In this document: positions 31,846-40,667 of the stretch, piece after piece
Numbering within the stretch: the first letter of the stretch is position 1
How the letters are laid out: every line of letters begins with the position of its first letter
Assembly: GCF_042408735.1 (NCBI RefSeq)
Contig: NZ_JBHOQV010000156.1
Coordinates: 62,001 to 126,000 of the forward strand
Direction: 5' to 3'
DNA from: Thermogemmatispora sp042408735
GTDB taxonomy: Bacteria; Chloroflexota; Ktedonobacteria; Ktedonobacterales; Ktedonobacteraceae
Length of the DNA stretch: 64,000 nucleotides
The notes under the pieces: generated by a model
The model's database searches: none
Told to the model about the DNA's origin: nothing
What the model saw: the letters and a program-made list of their open reading frames with translations, nothing else
Program-made: the position numbers and the translations under genes

Positions 31846-34074
31846 ATGTTAGAAGAGCAAGACGAGAACAAAACGGTACCGCGCCCCGTGCCAGTTCAGC
31901 CAGAGGCCCCTTCTCAGGCCGCGTCCCGGGAAGGACAGCCAGGCCAAGGAGAGGCCAGGCAAGATTTCCATTCGGCAGCAGGGATCTCAGGCAAGACGGT
32001 CATCCAGGGAGAAGGCAGCGTTGCCAGTCAGACCGAAGCCGTCGTTGATGGTGAGCCGGCCTCGACGAGCGCTCCAGAGCCTGCGCGGCTGGCCGCTGTG
32101 ACCGTGGAGGAGCTGCTCGATCTACAGATTGCCTCGGACCCTCAGCTCTCGCCCGATGGCTCCCTGATCGCTTTCACCCTTCAATGGAACGATCGCAGCG
32201 CCCAGGAGAGCAAAAGCGCCATCTGGGTGGTTCCCAGCCGGAAAGAGGCAGCCGGCAGGGCCCGTCAATTGACCGCTGGGGAACACCAGGACTTCGCTCC
32301 CCGCTGGTCGCCACGGGGCGATTGGCTGGCTTTTCTCAGTACTCGCTGTGGAGGGAAACCGCAGATCTTCTTGCTCCCGCTGGGCGGCGGGGAGGCACGC
32401 CAGTTGACCAGGCTGCCCAATGGCGTGAGTGAGTATAGCTGGCGACCCGATGGCCAGGCCCTGCTCGCGCATAGCCCCTGGAAGCCGGCTGATGATCAGC
32501 TTCAACAGGCTGAGGCGGGCAAGGAGGAGCCGGCCCAGGTCTACACCCGTCTCGATGAGCAGTGGGACGGTGTCGGACACTGGCATGGACGCCGAATGCA
32601 GCTGTGGTTCGTTCCTCTGGAGGGGGAAGCCGTACGCCTGACCGCTGAGCCGGTGCATTTGCTACAGTCATGCTGGTCGCCTGATGGCAGTGCAGTCGCC
32701 TTCTGCGCCAATCGCCGCCAACAGCCCGACCTTAGTACGAGTATGGCTCTCTGGGTATTGACCCTGGCCACGGGACAGCTCCGCCGATTGACTCCTGAGG
32801 AGGGTCTGGCTCAGATGCCCGCCTGGTCGCCCGATGGTCGCTATCTTGCTTACTACTATGCTCCCGATCAGACTGAGACCTGCAATATCACCCCCTGGGT
32901 TGTGGCCGCCGATGGCAGCCAGGAGCCGCGCCCCGTCTTTCCCGAGCAGGCAGACTATACCTGTCAGGTCACCATCGTTGACGAGCTGCGTCCCCCCAAC
33001 GAGTGGCTCACCCGCCCACAGTGGTATCCTGACAGTCGCCATCTGCTGGTGACGATCCATCAACGAGGCCAGGCCCATCTCTACCGTGTCGATTGCCAGA
33101 CCCAGGAGCTGACTCCTCTGACCGGCAGCAGCGGGCGCTACCTAAGCCCCCATTTGGCCAGCGATGGCTCATTGATCGCAGTTGTGCGGGCCGATTGGTT
33201 TACGCCCGGCGACATCTGGTCTCTACGGGGTGAAGGCTCACAGCTCCAGCGCCTGACAGCCGTCAATGAGCGTTTTCTGCGCAACCATCAACTGGTCCGT
33301 CCCCGTCGCCTGACGTGGCAGGCCCCTGACGGGCTGTCGATCGAGGGCTGGCTCTACCTGCCACCATTGACTGCTGGCCAGCAGGCCCCGCTGATCCTGG
33401 CCGTCCACGGCGGGCCAAGCTGCGCTTGGGGCGATGCCTACGTCCATGAGTTCCAGGTCCTGGCAGGCCAGGGGTTCGCTGTTCTGGCCGCTAATCCGCG
33501 CGGCAGCGATGGCTACGGCGAGGCCTTTCGCCGTCGCATCCTTAACGACTGGGGCGGCGAGGACCTGGGCGATCTGCTGGCTGGCCTGGACTACGTTATC
33601 AGCATCGCCCCTGTCGATGAGCAGCGTCTGGGCATCACTGGCCTGAGCTATGGAGGCTATATGACCGCCTGGGCCATCACGCAGACAACACGCTTTAAGG
33701 CTGCGGTCAGTCGCAACCCTGTGACCTATCTGCCGAGCTGCCGTTTGCTCTCAGATCAGACTCTCTGGTTCGACCTGGCAATGGGCGGGGCCGGCGAGGA
33801 ACACCTCCTTGAGCGCTCCCCCCTGGCTTTTGCAGACCGCATCACAACGCCCCTCTTGCTTCTGCACGCCGGCGATGACCTGCGCTGTCCCTTCAGTGAG
33901 TCGCTGCAATTGTTTGTTGCCTTGCGCAGACGCCGCCAACCTGTCGAACTGGTGCGCTATCCGGGCACCAGTCACACGATGGATTGGCCAGGGGTCGGCA
34001 CTCCAGCTCAGCGCTGCGATCGGCTGCGTCGTACGCTGGAGTGGTTTCAGCGCTTCCTCTTGCCGGAAGAGTAG
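31846..34074 (+). CDS. S9 family peptidase (acylaminoacyl-peptidase type)
   Basis: Serine peptidase of the prolyl oligopeptidase family that hydrolyses short peptides. Residues 1-80 are a low-complexity Glu/Gln/Ala/Pro-rich extension absent from most relatives. Residues ~85-480 form a beta-propeller with TolB/WD40-like blades (LSPDGSLIAFT, WSPRGDWLAFLS, WSPDGRYLAYY). The alpha/beta-hydrolase domain (~490-742) carries VHGGP, Ser601 in GLSYGGY, Asp678 in GDDLRCP and His710 in GTSHTMDW. There is no signal peptide, so it is cytoplasmic. GGAG lies 6 nt before the ATG at 31846. Confidence 0.92.
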   Translation: MLEEQDENKTVPRPVPVQPEAPSQAASREGQPGQGEARQDFHSAAGISGKTVIQGEGSVASQTEAVVDGEPASTSAPEPARLAAVTVEELLDLQIASDPQLSPDGSLIAFTLQWNDRSAQESKSAIWVVPSRKEAAGRARQLTAGEHQDFAPRWSPRGDWLAFLSTRCGGKPQIFLLPLGGGEARQLTRLPNGVSEYSWRPDGQALLAHSPWKPADDQLQQAEAGKEEPAQVYTRLDEQWDGVGHWHGRRMQLWFVPLEGEAVRLTAEPVHLLQSCWSPDGSAVAFCANRRQQPDLSTSMALWVLTLATGQLRRLTPEEGLAQMPAWSPDGRYLAYYYAPDQTETCNITPWVVAADGSQEPRPVFPEQADYTCQVTIVDELRPPNEWLTRPQWYPDSRHLLVTIHQRGQAHLYRVDCQTQELTPLTGSSGRYLSPHLASDGSLIAVVRADWFTPGDIWSLRGEGSQLQRLTAVNERFLRNHQLVRPRRLTWQAPDGLSIEGWLYLPPLTAGQQAPLILAVHGGPSCAWGDAYVHEFQVLAGQGFAVLAANPRGSDGYGEAFRRRILNDWGGEDLGDLLAGLDYVISIAPVDEQRLGITGLSYGGYMTAWAITQTTRFKAAVSRNPVTYLPSCRLLSDQTLWFDLAMGGAGEEHLLERSPLAFADRITTPLLLLHAGDDLRCPFSESLQLFVALRRRRQPVELVRYPGTSHTMDWPGVGTPAQRCDRLRRTLEWFQRFLLPEE

Positions 34075-34284
34075 GCTCAGCTTAGCGCCGTTTAGCGTCT
34101 TGCGGGCCTTCCAGGCCGATAAGGTCCACCCTTGCCCAAGACATCACAGGCACGCAAGAAAGAAAGCGGGCGTAAGGAAGGGAGAGCAGCAGATCTGGCC
34201 TCCTCTTCTTACGCCCGCCCATATCCCCATCTGGGCCGCTAGCGCTCGCTGCGCTGGCAGCCCTTCCTGCACTTGCATCGGGCA

Positions 34285-34686
34285 TCAGTGACCCGGCAAG
34301 AAGATAAGGACCATGCAGACGAGAGCCGCAAGCACCAGAAGCAGACAGTAAAGGCCCGCCACTAGACGCGAGAGGGTCTGCGCGCTTGGACTCCAGCTCA
34401 GGCTCCGCCAGGCCGTTCCTCCGCTCACAAGGACGATTCCCAACAGGAACAGAACGGCCAGCGCGTGACCCTCGATGATCTCAACGGTGCTGCCAGTCAG
34501 CAAGACAAGTGGCGTCAATACGGCTGAGAAGAGGAGAATGCCCGCCACAATGTCCAGGGCCGCCATCCCCAAAAAGGCAGTCTCCTCGAAGCGATAGTAG
34601 CGCAGCCGAGAGGTGGCCCTGACAAGGATGATTAGCGCTGCGATATAGGCAACCAGGCTGAGCAGAATAAACAGAAAAATAGACAT
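34285..34686 (-). CDS. Small four-helix membrane protein, unknown function
   Basis: About 133 residues with four hydrophobic segments (IFLFILLSLVAYIAALIIL; FLGMAALDIVAGILLFSAVL; ALAVLFLLGIVLVSG; LVAGLYCLLLVLAALVCMVLI). I recognise no family. The ATG at 34686 and the GTG at 34695 both lack a well-placed ribosome site, so the start is uncertain. It is transcribed convergently with the peptidase gene and divergently from the APC permease. Confidence 0.6.
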   Translation of the reverse strand: MSIFLFILLSLVAYIAALIILVRATSRLRYYRFEETAFLGMAALDIVAGILLFSAVLTPLVLLTGSTVEIIEGHALAVLFLLGIVLVSGGTAWRSLSWSPSAQTLSRLVAGLYCLLLVLAALVCMVLIFLPGH

Positions 34687-34695
34687 ACCTCGCAC

Positions 34696-35086
34696 AAGAA
34701 AGATGTGTTGTCTTTGGAGTATTCTCTGCTACAAGCGCATTCTTATCCCTTGAGGCTGAAACTCAGTCCACTAGAGTAGACGTGCGAGCACGACTTCAGG
34801 TTTCTGCCAACCCTTTTTTGCCCTGGAGAGTGGCAACTCGGCGCCAGCGGCGTCGTTTGCGCGCGTTTGCCTTGCTTATGAACCCGGAACTACCCTACAC
34901 GAAGGCCGAAGGCGTCTGATATTTCGATATCCGGTAGTTTTGTATTTTACCCTCCCCAGGTAATCCATCTTCGGCGGATGGGACAGGATACCCGAAAGCA
35001 TTGACAATTCGAAATACACAGGTAGACTTCTATTAAAAGCTCTGCTTCAGGCTCTCTCTGCTATGAGGCAACGAGAAAGGAAGGGC
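34696..35086. other. Divergent intergenic region with several small inverted repeats
   Basis: No ORF. Visible structures: TTGCC/GGCAA around a 9-base loop near 34818-34836, AACTACC...GGTAGTT spanning about 34889-34939, GATAT-ttcg-ATATC near 34920, and CCATC/GATGG near 34966-34982. All lie upstream of the promoter at 35001, so they would not be in that leader RNA; they may be operator or upstream-gene elements. Confidence 0.35.
35001..35028 (+). promoter_or_regulatory. Promoter of the first APC permease gene
   Basis: Perfect TTGACA at 35001-35006, 16-bp spacer, TAGACT at 35023-35028, about 50 bp before the ATG region of the permease gene. Confidence 0.55.
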
Positions 35087-36604
35087 ATGAACCTTATGGA
35101 AGTGGAAAGTCCTGGTGCTCAGCTAGCAACACATCCGTCATCAGGAAGGGCATTACCTTCCGAGCAGTACGTGGAACGGGTGATGCCCCCTGTCCTGGGG
35201 ACGTTGGATATGACGGCCATCTTTTTAGGAGCCATCTTCTACCTGTCGAACAGCGCTACAGCTGCTACGGCTGGTGCGGTTTCCTTTCTCTACTGGCTGG
35301 TCTGTGGAGTCGCCTTCTTCCTTCCCTGTGTTTTGAGCACGGCTCAGCTGGGGCTGCTTTTCCCCTATGAGGGCGCCCTCTACAACTGGACCTATCGCAC
35401 GCTGGGAACCTTTTGGGGCTTCTTTGCCGCTTTCTGCGCCTGGCTACCGGGTATTCTGGCACTTGTTAGCGGCTTCGGCACGGCGATCACCTACCTGCAA
35501 GGTCTGCACGATGGCTGGCTGGCAGCCCCCTGGCAGCAGGGAATGGTGATTGTCTTCCTCATTCTCCTGGGCACCGTTCTGACCGTACAGCCGTTGCGTG
35601 TGCTGCAGAGCGTGCTCAACGTTACTGTTGGTCTGCTTCTGCTGGCGGTGATCCTGATTACTGTGGCAGCCTTTGTCTGGCTGGCGACAGGTCATAGTCC
35701 GGCAGCACCCTTCGGGCATCTGGACGACTGGCGACCCGGGCCGGCCAACTTCGTGCTCTTTGGCTTCCTTGTTCAGTCCTACCTGGGCACCGAGGTTCCT
35801 CTGGCAATGGCCGGCGAGATCCGTCCCGTTCAACGCCGACGAGTGATTCTGCTCCATCTGCGCTGGGGGACGCTGCTCGTCTTCGCCAGCTATCTTCTGA
35901 CAACCTTCGCGGCCCTCGTGGTGCGTGGACCAGAAGGGGCTTCCGATCCCATCGTCTTTATCAGTGTGGTCGATCAGGCCCTGGGACGAGCTGCCGGCAA
36001 CGTGACAGCGGTCTGTCTGCTGTGTTTCTTCATGGTTGCTCCGCTGATCTACAACTATACCTTCGCCCGCCTGCTGCTCGTCGCCGCTATCGATGGACAT
36101 TTGCCAATGAGCCTGGCCAGGGTCAATCGAGCACGGGCCCCGGCTAACGCCATTTACTTCCAGTCGGTAGTGGCTCTGGCTTTCACGGCCCTGAGTTATT
36201 TCGCTCTTCCTTACCTTTTCCCTCTCGGCCAGCCAGCCGATCTGTCAACGATCATTTTCACCGTTTCGCTGGCTGCCCTGACCCTGGTCTGGTTGATCTC
36301 GATTCCTTTTCTCTTTATCGATGTGCTGGTGGCTGCGCGCCGTCAGCCGGCGATCTTTCACGAGCATCGCCTGCTCCCTCTTCCCCTGTTCTGGTTGCTC
36401 GCCCTCTTCGGGACGCTCTCCTGCCTGCTGGCAATCGTGGATACCCTGCTGAACTCCTGGATCCCCGATCTGCTCACGCCGACCGCCTGGTGGCTCGCCG
36501 TCGGTGGCACAACCCTCGCCTGCCTGGTGCTGGGCTTGGTGGGCAGCATGGTGGCTCGCGGTGAGGCAAGCTGGGAGCGCTGGCGCGGCCAGGCCGGCCT
36601 GTGA
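35087..36604 (+). CDS. APC-type amino acid/polyamine permease
   Basis: 505-residue membrane transporter with about 12-13 helices. The early part shows LGTLDMTAIFLGAIFYLSN, GAVSFLYWLVCGVAFFLP and FPYEGALYNWTYRTLG, the glycine-containing helix 1 and helix 3 patterns of the APC superfamily; LVQSYLGTEVPLAMAGEI is the helix-6-type motif. The ATG at 35087 is chosen because AAGGAAGG lies just upstream; an ATG at 35063 lacks a site. Substrate cannot be assigned. It is followed after 117 bp by a second, only distantly similar permease. Confidence 0.85.
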   Translation: MNLMEVESPGAQLATHPSSGRALPSEQYVERVMPPVLGTLDMTAIFLGAIFYLSNSATAATAGAVSFLYWLVCGVAFFLPCVLSTAQLGLLFPYEGALYNWTYRTLGTFWGFFAAFCAWLPGILALVSGFGTAITYLQGLHDGWLAAPWQQGMVIVFLILLGTVLTVQPLRVLQSVLNVTVGLLLLAVILITVAAFVWLATGHSPAAPFGHLDDWRPGPANFVLFGFLVQSYLGTEVPLAMAGEIRPVQRRRVILLHLRWGTLLVFASYLLTTFAALVVRGPEGASDPIVFISVVDQALGRAAGNVTAVCLLCFFMVAPLIYNYTFARLLLVAAIDGHLPMSLARVNRARAPANAIYFQSVVALAFTALSYFALPYLFPLGQPADLSTIIFTVSLAALTLVWLISIPFLFIDVLVAARRQPAIFHEHRLLPLPLFWLLALFGTLSCLLAIVDTLLNSWIPDLLTPTAWWLAVGGTTLACLVLGLVGSMVARGEASWERWRGQAGL

Positions 36605-36721
36605 GAAGAGGCCCGGGCGCCCCTGACTACCCGAGGGATCTGCCTTCCCTCTGACGGCCTTGACTGAGCGTCCCGATTCGACTGATGATACAGGACAAGA
36701 TCTTTCTCAAGGAGGCTTGCT

Positions 36722-38287
36722 ATGTCCGAGCAGCAACCGCTGATGCTGAGCGAGGTGGCCCAGAAAGAGAAACGCAAGCTGCGCAAGGAGCTGTCGCTCT
36801 TCTTCATGGTCTGTTTTACTCTGACGGCCATGATCAATATCGATACGCTGGGGGCCGTCTCTTCTCAGGGGGGACAGGTCTTCCCCTGGTTGCTGATTAC
36901 GGCTCTGACGTTCCTGATCCCCTATGGCTTGCTGACGGCAGAGCTGGGCAGCACTTTTCCGGAGGAGGGCGGCATCTATGTCTGGTGCAAGTTGGCGGGC
37001 GGACGTCTCTTTGCGGCGATTGCTTCTATTTTCTATTGGGTCTCTAATCCACTCTGGGTCGGCGGGACCCTGGCGGTGACGACTATCGCCGCTTTGAAGA
37101 CCTTCTGGTTCGGCAACAGCGATCTCCTCTTCGGAGGGAATAAGACTATCGATGCGATCGTTGAGATCGTGATTGCCCTGATTTTTATCTGGTTTACGAC
37201 GTGGAGCGCAATTGTCTCTCTGCGCATCGGTAAGTGGTTCTCAACGATCGGGATTATTTTGAAGCTCTCCCTGCTGGGGCTGTTTGTGATTCTGGCTTTG
37301 GCTTTCTTCTTCGGGGGCAAGGCCAGCGGCGCTCACTTGAGCTGGAGGGATTTGCTGCCAACCACGAATCTGGGATTGATTTTCAGCAGCATTATTCCGG
37401 TTCTGGTTTTCAACTGGGCCGGCTTCGAGCTGCAGAATGGCGCCGGCGAGGAGATGTTTGAGCCTCAGCGCGACGTGCCCCGCTCGCTGCTGCGCGCTGG
37501 AACGATTGGGGTCCTGGCCTACGCCATCCCGATTCTGGTGATTCTGCTGGCGCTACCCAAAGACCAGTTGTCTAACGTCGGGGGCTTCCTGGATGCTTAC
37601 CAGGTGGTGGCTAGCATCCTGCCCGCTCCGCTGGCCACCGCTCTGGGTTGGCTGATCGCAGCGGCCCTGATCCTGACGCTGGCCAGCGCCGGAGGTACCT
37701 GGCTGATGGGAGCCGATCGCACCTACGCGGTGACGGCCCTCGACGGAGCCGCCCCCGTGGTTCTGGGACGCTTTAGCTCTTACTTCGGTACTCCGCTGGC
37801 GATGAATCTGCTTTCGGGTAGCGTGGCCACCGTGGCGATGGTGGCAGCGATCCTGGTGACGGCCTTCGGCTCCGGCGAGTTGTCAACGCTTTTCTCTCTG
37901 GTCCTGGGCTTCACGATTTCGACGACGGCTCTCTCCTATGCGTTCATCTTCATCTCCTATATCGTTTTGCGCTACAAGTACCCAGAGGTGGAGCGCCCTT
38001 ATCGGGTGCCTGGGGGTATGGTTGGTCCCTGGATCGTGACGCTGCTGGCCCTGGTTTCGGTGCTGGTTACGGCTTATTTTACTCTGATTCCTACGGATGA
38101 GACGGTCAGCAGCTACCAGATCAGCCGCTTGACCTACGAGCTGACTCAGCTACTGCCGATCGCGATCGTACTGGTGGTGGCCGTGATCTTCTACCTGTGG
38201 GGACGCTTTGAGCAGCGGCGCCTGACGACAGGCGACCTTGTCGGCGAGGCGGTAGCCGATCAGGCCGCTGGCAGCAGTCTGCAATAG
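36722..38287 (+). CDS. APC-type amino acid permease (glutamate/GABA antiporter-like)
   Basis: 521 residues with 12 or more helices. The N terminus runs KRKLRKELSLFFMVCFTLTAMINIDTLGAVSSQGGQ, followed by ELGSTFPEEGGIYVWCKLAGG (helix 3 region) and VFNWAGFELQNGAGEEMFEPQRDVPRSL (helix 6 region), arrangements I associate with the GadC/amino acid:GABA exchanger branch of the APC family. AAGGAGG 6 nt before the ATG. Probably imports or exchanges an amino acid; the precise substrate is not visible. It ends at a strong terminator shared with the convergent dehydrogenase operon. Confidence 0.87.
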   Translation: MSEQQPLMLSEVAQKEKRKLRKELSLFFMVCFTLTAMINIDTLGAVSSQGGQVFPWLLITALTFLIPYGLLTAELGSTFPEEGGIYVWCKLAGGRLFAAIASIFYWVSNPLWVGGTLAVTTIAALKTFWFGNSDLLFGGNKTIDAIVEIVIALIFIWFTTWSAIVSLRIGKWFSTIGIILKLSLLGLFVILALAFFFGGKASGAHLSWRDLLPTTNLGLIFSSIIPVLVFNWAGFELQNGAGEEMFEPQRDVPRSLLRAGTIGVLAYAIPILVILLALPKDQLSNVGGFLDAYQVVASILPAPLATALGWLIAAALILTLASAGGTWLMGADRTYAVTALDGAAPVVLGRFSSYFGTPLAMNLLSGSVATVAMVAAILVTAFGSGELSTLFSLVLGFTISTTALSYAFIFISYIVLRYKYPEVERPYRVPGGMVGPWIVTLLALVSVLVTAYFTLIPTDETVSSYQISRLTYELTQLLPIAIVLVVAVIFYLWGRFEQRRLTTGDLVGEAVADQAAGSSLQ

Positions 38288-38360
38288 GCAGGGCTGGAGG
38301 AGCATCCTGCTCCGGCCAGTCAGAAGAGGCTGCCTGTAAAGCACCCAGGCAGCGACTGTT

Positions 38361-38408
38361 CCCTCTCTCTGCCCCTTGTTGGCCTCGCCTCGGCTGGCAG
38401 AGAGAGGG
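38361..38408. terminator. Bidirectional terminator hairpin
   Basis: CCCTCTCTCTGCC (38361-38373) pairs perfectly over 13 bp with GGCAGAGAGAGGG (38396-38408). It lies between the convergent permease and alcohol dehydrogenase genes. The remaining bases of 38288-38672 show no gene. Confidence 0.6.
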
Positions 38409-38672
38409 GACCTGCTTCAGGCCACATCTGGTAGCGCTTCTGCGCTCTCGAAAGCTGAGCATAACCAGACGCGCTTTCAGCACACCATCCAAAGGGGCGC
38501 GACGGCCCTGGTGGGTCGCCGGCCCGGCTTATGCCGGCCACAAAGGCTCGGGGCCTGCTCAACTCTGCAGGAGCCGGGTCTCATTCTTACTTACACCAGC
38601 TCCAGGCCGGCTTTGCCGGGAAGAGGGGCTCGTTGGCCGGCCTCCTTCCGCAGTCAGCTTTTTTAGCTTCTC

Positions 38673-39707
38673 TCAGGTTTCCGCCGGCACCAGAATGCCG
38701 CGCCCATGCAGATGGCCGCTCTCCAGATCATGAATGGCATCCAGGGCTGCCTCCAACGGATAGACCGCCGTGTGTAGCCGTACCTTCCCTTGAGCCGTCA
38801 GGGCCATCAACTCGACTAGATCGTTGTAGGTCCCGACCAGGTTGCCAATAAAGTTGATCTCGGTCGAGATGATATCAATAGTCGGCACGACCAGGCGACC
38901 GCCGTAGCCAATGACATAATAGTAGCCGGCACGGCGCAACATGGCGACTCCGCTTTCCAGGGCACCACCTTCGCCCACAAAATCAAGAATCACCTCGGCT
39001 CCCTGGCCTTCCGTGATTTCGCGAACTCTGGCGACCTCACCGTCATCGGCAAGCACCGTGTGATCGGCTCCCCACCCGCGGGCCAGCTCCAGGGCCTCTG
39101 CCGACCTGTCGACCACAATCACTTCGGCAGGCGTCAGGGCCTTGAGACACTGGACACCGATGTGGCCCAGGCCACCGGCGCCGATGACTACTGCTCTGGT
39201 ACCAGGATAGAGGAGCGGCACGGCCTTCTTGACGGCATGATAGGCCGTCAGGCCGGCATCGGCCAGGGCGGCGATGTCCTTGGGGGCCAGCGATGGATCA
39301 AGCTTGACAACGGCTCGTGCCGTGGTCTTCAAAAATGCCGCCATTCCACCGTCAGTGGAAATGCCCGGAAAGGCCGAGTTGGCACAGTGCATGTCGTTCC
39401 CCGCTCGACAGGCACGGCAGAAGCCACAGGTGATGAGTGGATGCACAATAACAGTGTCGCCTACAGCGACGTTGCTGACCCCCGAGCCAACGGCATGCAC
39501 CCAGCCAGCGTTTTCGTGCCCAAGCGTGTAGGGGAGCGTCACACCGGATTTCTCGGCCCATTGCCCTTCGATGATATGCAGATCCGTCCGACAAAGGCCG
39601 GCTCCTCCGATGCGCACGATGACATCGAAGGGACCGCTGATCGTCGGCTCAGCTACCTCTTCAACTACCGGCGCTTGATTGTAGGCGTGGAGACGAACGG
39701 CTTTCAT
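38673..39707 (-). CDS. Zinc-dependent alcohol dehydrogenase
   Basis: Medium-chain dehydrogenase, 344 residues. Catalytic zinc ligands are in GLCRTDLH and LGHENAG; the structural zinc loop is CGFCRACRAGNDMHC. The nucleotide-binding motif is VIGAGGLGHIGVQ, and the Asp in VIVVDRS favours NAD over NADP. It oxidises a primary or secondary alcohol. Its ATG overlaps the stop codon of the upstream MIP18-type gene (ATGA), so they are co-translated. In actinobacterial propane monooxygenase operons a dehydrogenase of this kind oxidises 2-propanol; the same use here is inference from gene order. Confidence 0.9.
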   Translation of the reverse strand: MKAVRLHAYNQAPVVEEVAEPTISGPFDVIVRIGGAGLCRTDLHIIEGQWAEKSGVTLPYTLGHENAGWVHAVGSGVSNVAVGDTVIVHPLITCGFCRACRAGNDMHCANSAFPGISTDGGMAAFLKTTARAVVKLDPSLAPKDIAALADAGLTAYHAVKKAVPLLYPGTRAVVIGAGGLGHIGVQCLKALTPAEVIVVDRSAEALELARGWGADHTVLADDGEVARVREITEGQGAEVILDFVGEGGALESGVAMLRRAGYYYVIGYGGRLVVPTIDIISTEINFIGNLVGTYNDLVELMALTAQGKVRLHTAVYPLEAALDAIHDLESGHLHGRGILVPAET

Positions 39708-40513
39708 AGGGGATCCTCTCCTTCCTGGCTATGCGCTGTCTCTGCGCTGGCATGCTGGTAACGAGTGCGAAAGAGGGCGCTGCACATGGCGGTGTCGAAG
39801 AGGAGGCTCAGGCGTACCGCGCGCAGGCGACGCAGAAAGCCCTGAAGATCGCCACCTGGAATCGGCTCCCCTCGCTCGTCAACAAAGAGCGGACCGCCCA
39901 GACGCAACAGTCCCAGAGCCTGCCCTCGCTCAACGTAGGCCCGGGCCGCCCGGCCCAGCGTCGAGAGCTGGAGAGCAGCCTCCGGCAGACGCAAGCAGGC
40001 TACATCACCCGCTTCATCCCAGGAGAGATCTTCCAGGCACCGGCTGCGCAGCGTTTCCTCGCTCAGACCCGCCCGCAACAAACGACGCAGCAGCAGATCC
40101 TGGCGCATGAGAAAGCCTTTGCGTAAGAAAGTGCGACGCAATTCCTGTAGATCGCTGTCCGTCGTGACCTCATCGGGAAAAGCGGCGGCAAAGCTGAGGC
40201 CACTATTGACCGCAGTCGAGATGGCCTCGCCGGCACAATGGTCGAGGAGATAGATCCGGACGCTGCCTACACCTGGCACAGCTCGCGCCTTCTCGGCCAG
40301 ATCGGAGGCCATCAGATAGGCGAAGTTCGGCGCACACCAGAAGGTCGGCAGCTTCAAAAAGATGCTGACCGCCGTCCCTTCGATTTCGAGGCGGTCGACG
40401 AAGCCCAGGTCTACCAGCGGCCTATCTAGTTCGGGATCAAGCACATCGGCGATGGCCGCCCAGACCTGTTCTGGCCTTACGTGGGAAGCGCCTCCTACGT
40501 CTTGGATGGGCAT
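39704..40513 (-). CDS. MIP18/DUF59-type iron-sulfur assembly protein
   Basis: 269 residues from the ATG at 40513 (MPIQDVGG; GGGAGA upstream); the longer frame lacks a ribosome site. The N-terminal ~110 residues are a DUF59 domain: AAIADVLDPELDRPLVDLGFVD, FLKLPTFWCAPNFAYLMASDL and a further Cys in LLDHCAGEA. DUF59 proteins help assemble or insert Fe-S clusters. The C-terminal ~150 residues are Arg/Leu-rich and unassigned. Proteins with this architecture accompany the amidohydrolase and dehydrogenase genes downstream of soluble propane/alkane monooxygenase, where they presumably assist metallocentre maturation. Confidence 0.75.
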   Translation of the reverse strand: MPIQDVGGASHVRPEQVWAAIADVLDPELDRPLVDLGFVDRLEIEGTAVSIFLKLPTFWCAPNFAYLMASDLAEKARAVPGVGSVRIYLLDHCAGEAISTAVNSGLSFAAAFPDEVTTDSDLQELRRTFLRKGFLMRQDLLLRRLLRAGLSEETLRSRCLEDLSWDEAGDVACLRLPEAALQLSTLGRAARAYVERGQALGLLRLGGPLFVDERGEPIPGGDLQGFLRRLRAVRLSLLFDTAMCSALFRTRYQHASAETAHSQEGEDPL

Positions 40514-40667
40514 AGCTTTTCTCCCCTTGTCTTGCCATCGAACGCGCGACAGGACCGGTAGAGAGCCGGGCCCGGTCTGGTGAGCCGGCCGCGCCCGAGC
40601 CAGCTCGCCCCCGTTCTCGGAAACCGGCCCAGGCGCTGGCCGCCGTCGGCTGGCCGCGGCAGCCGAC

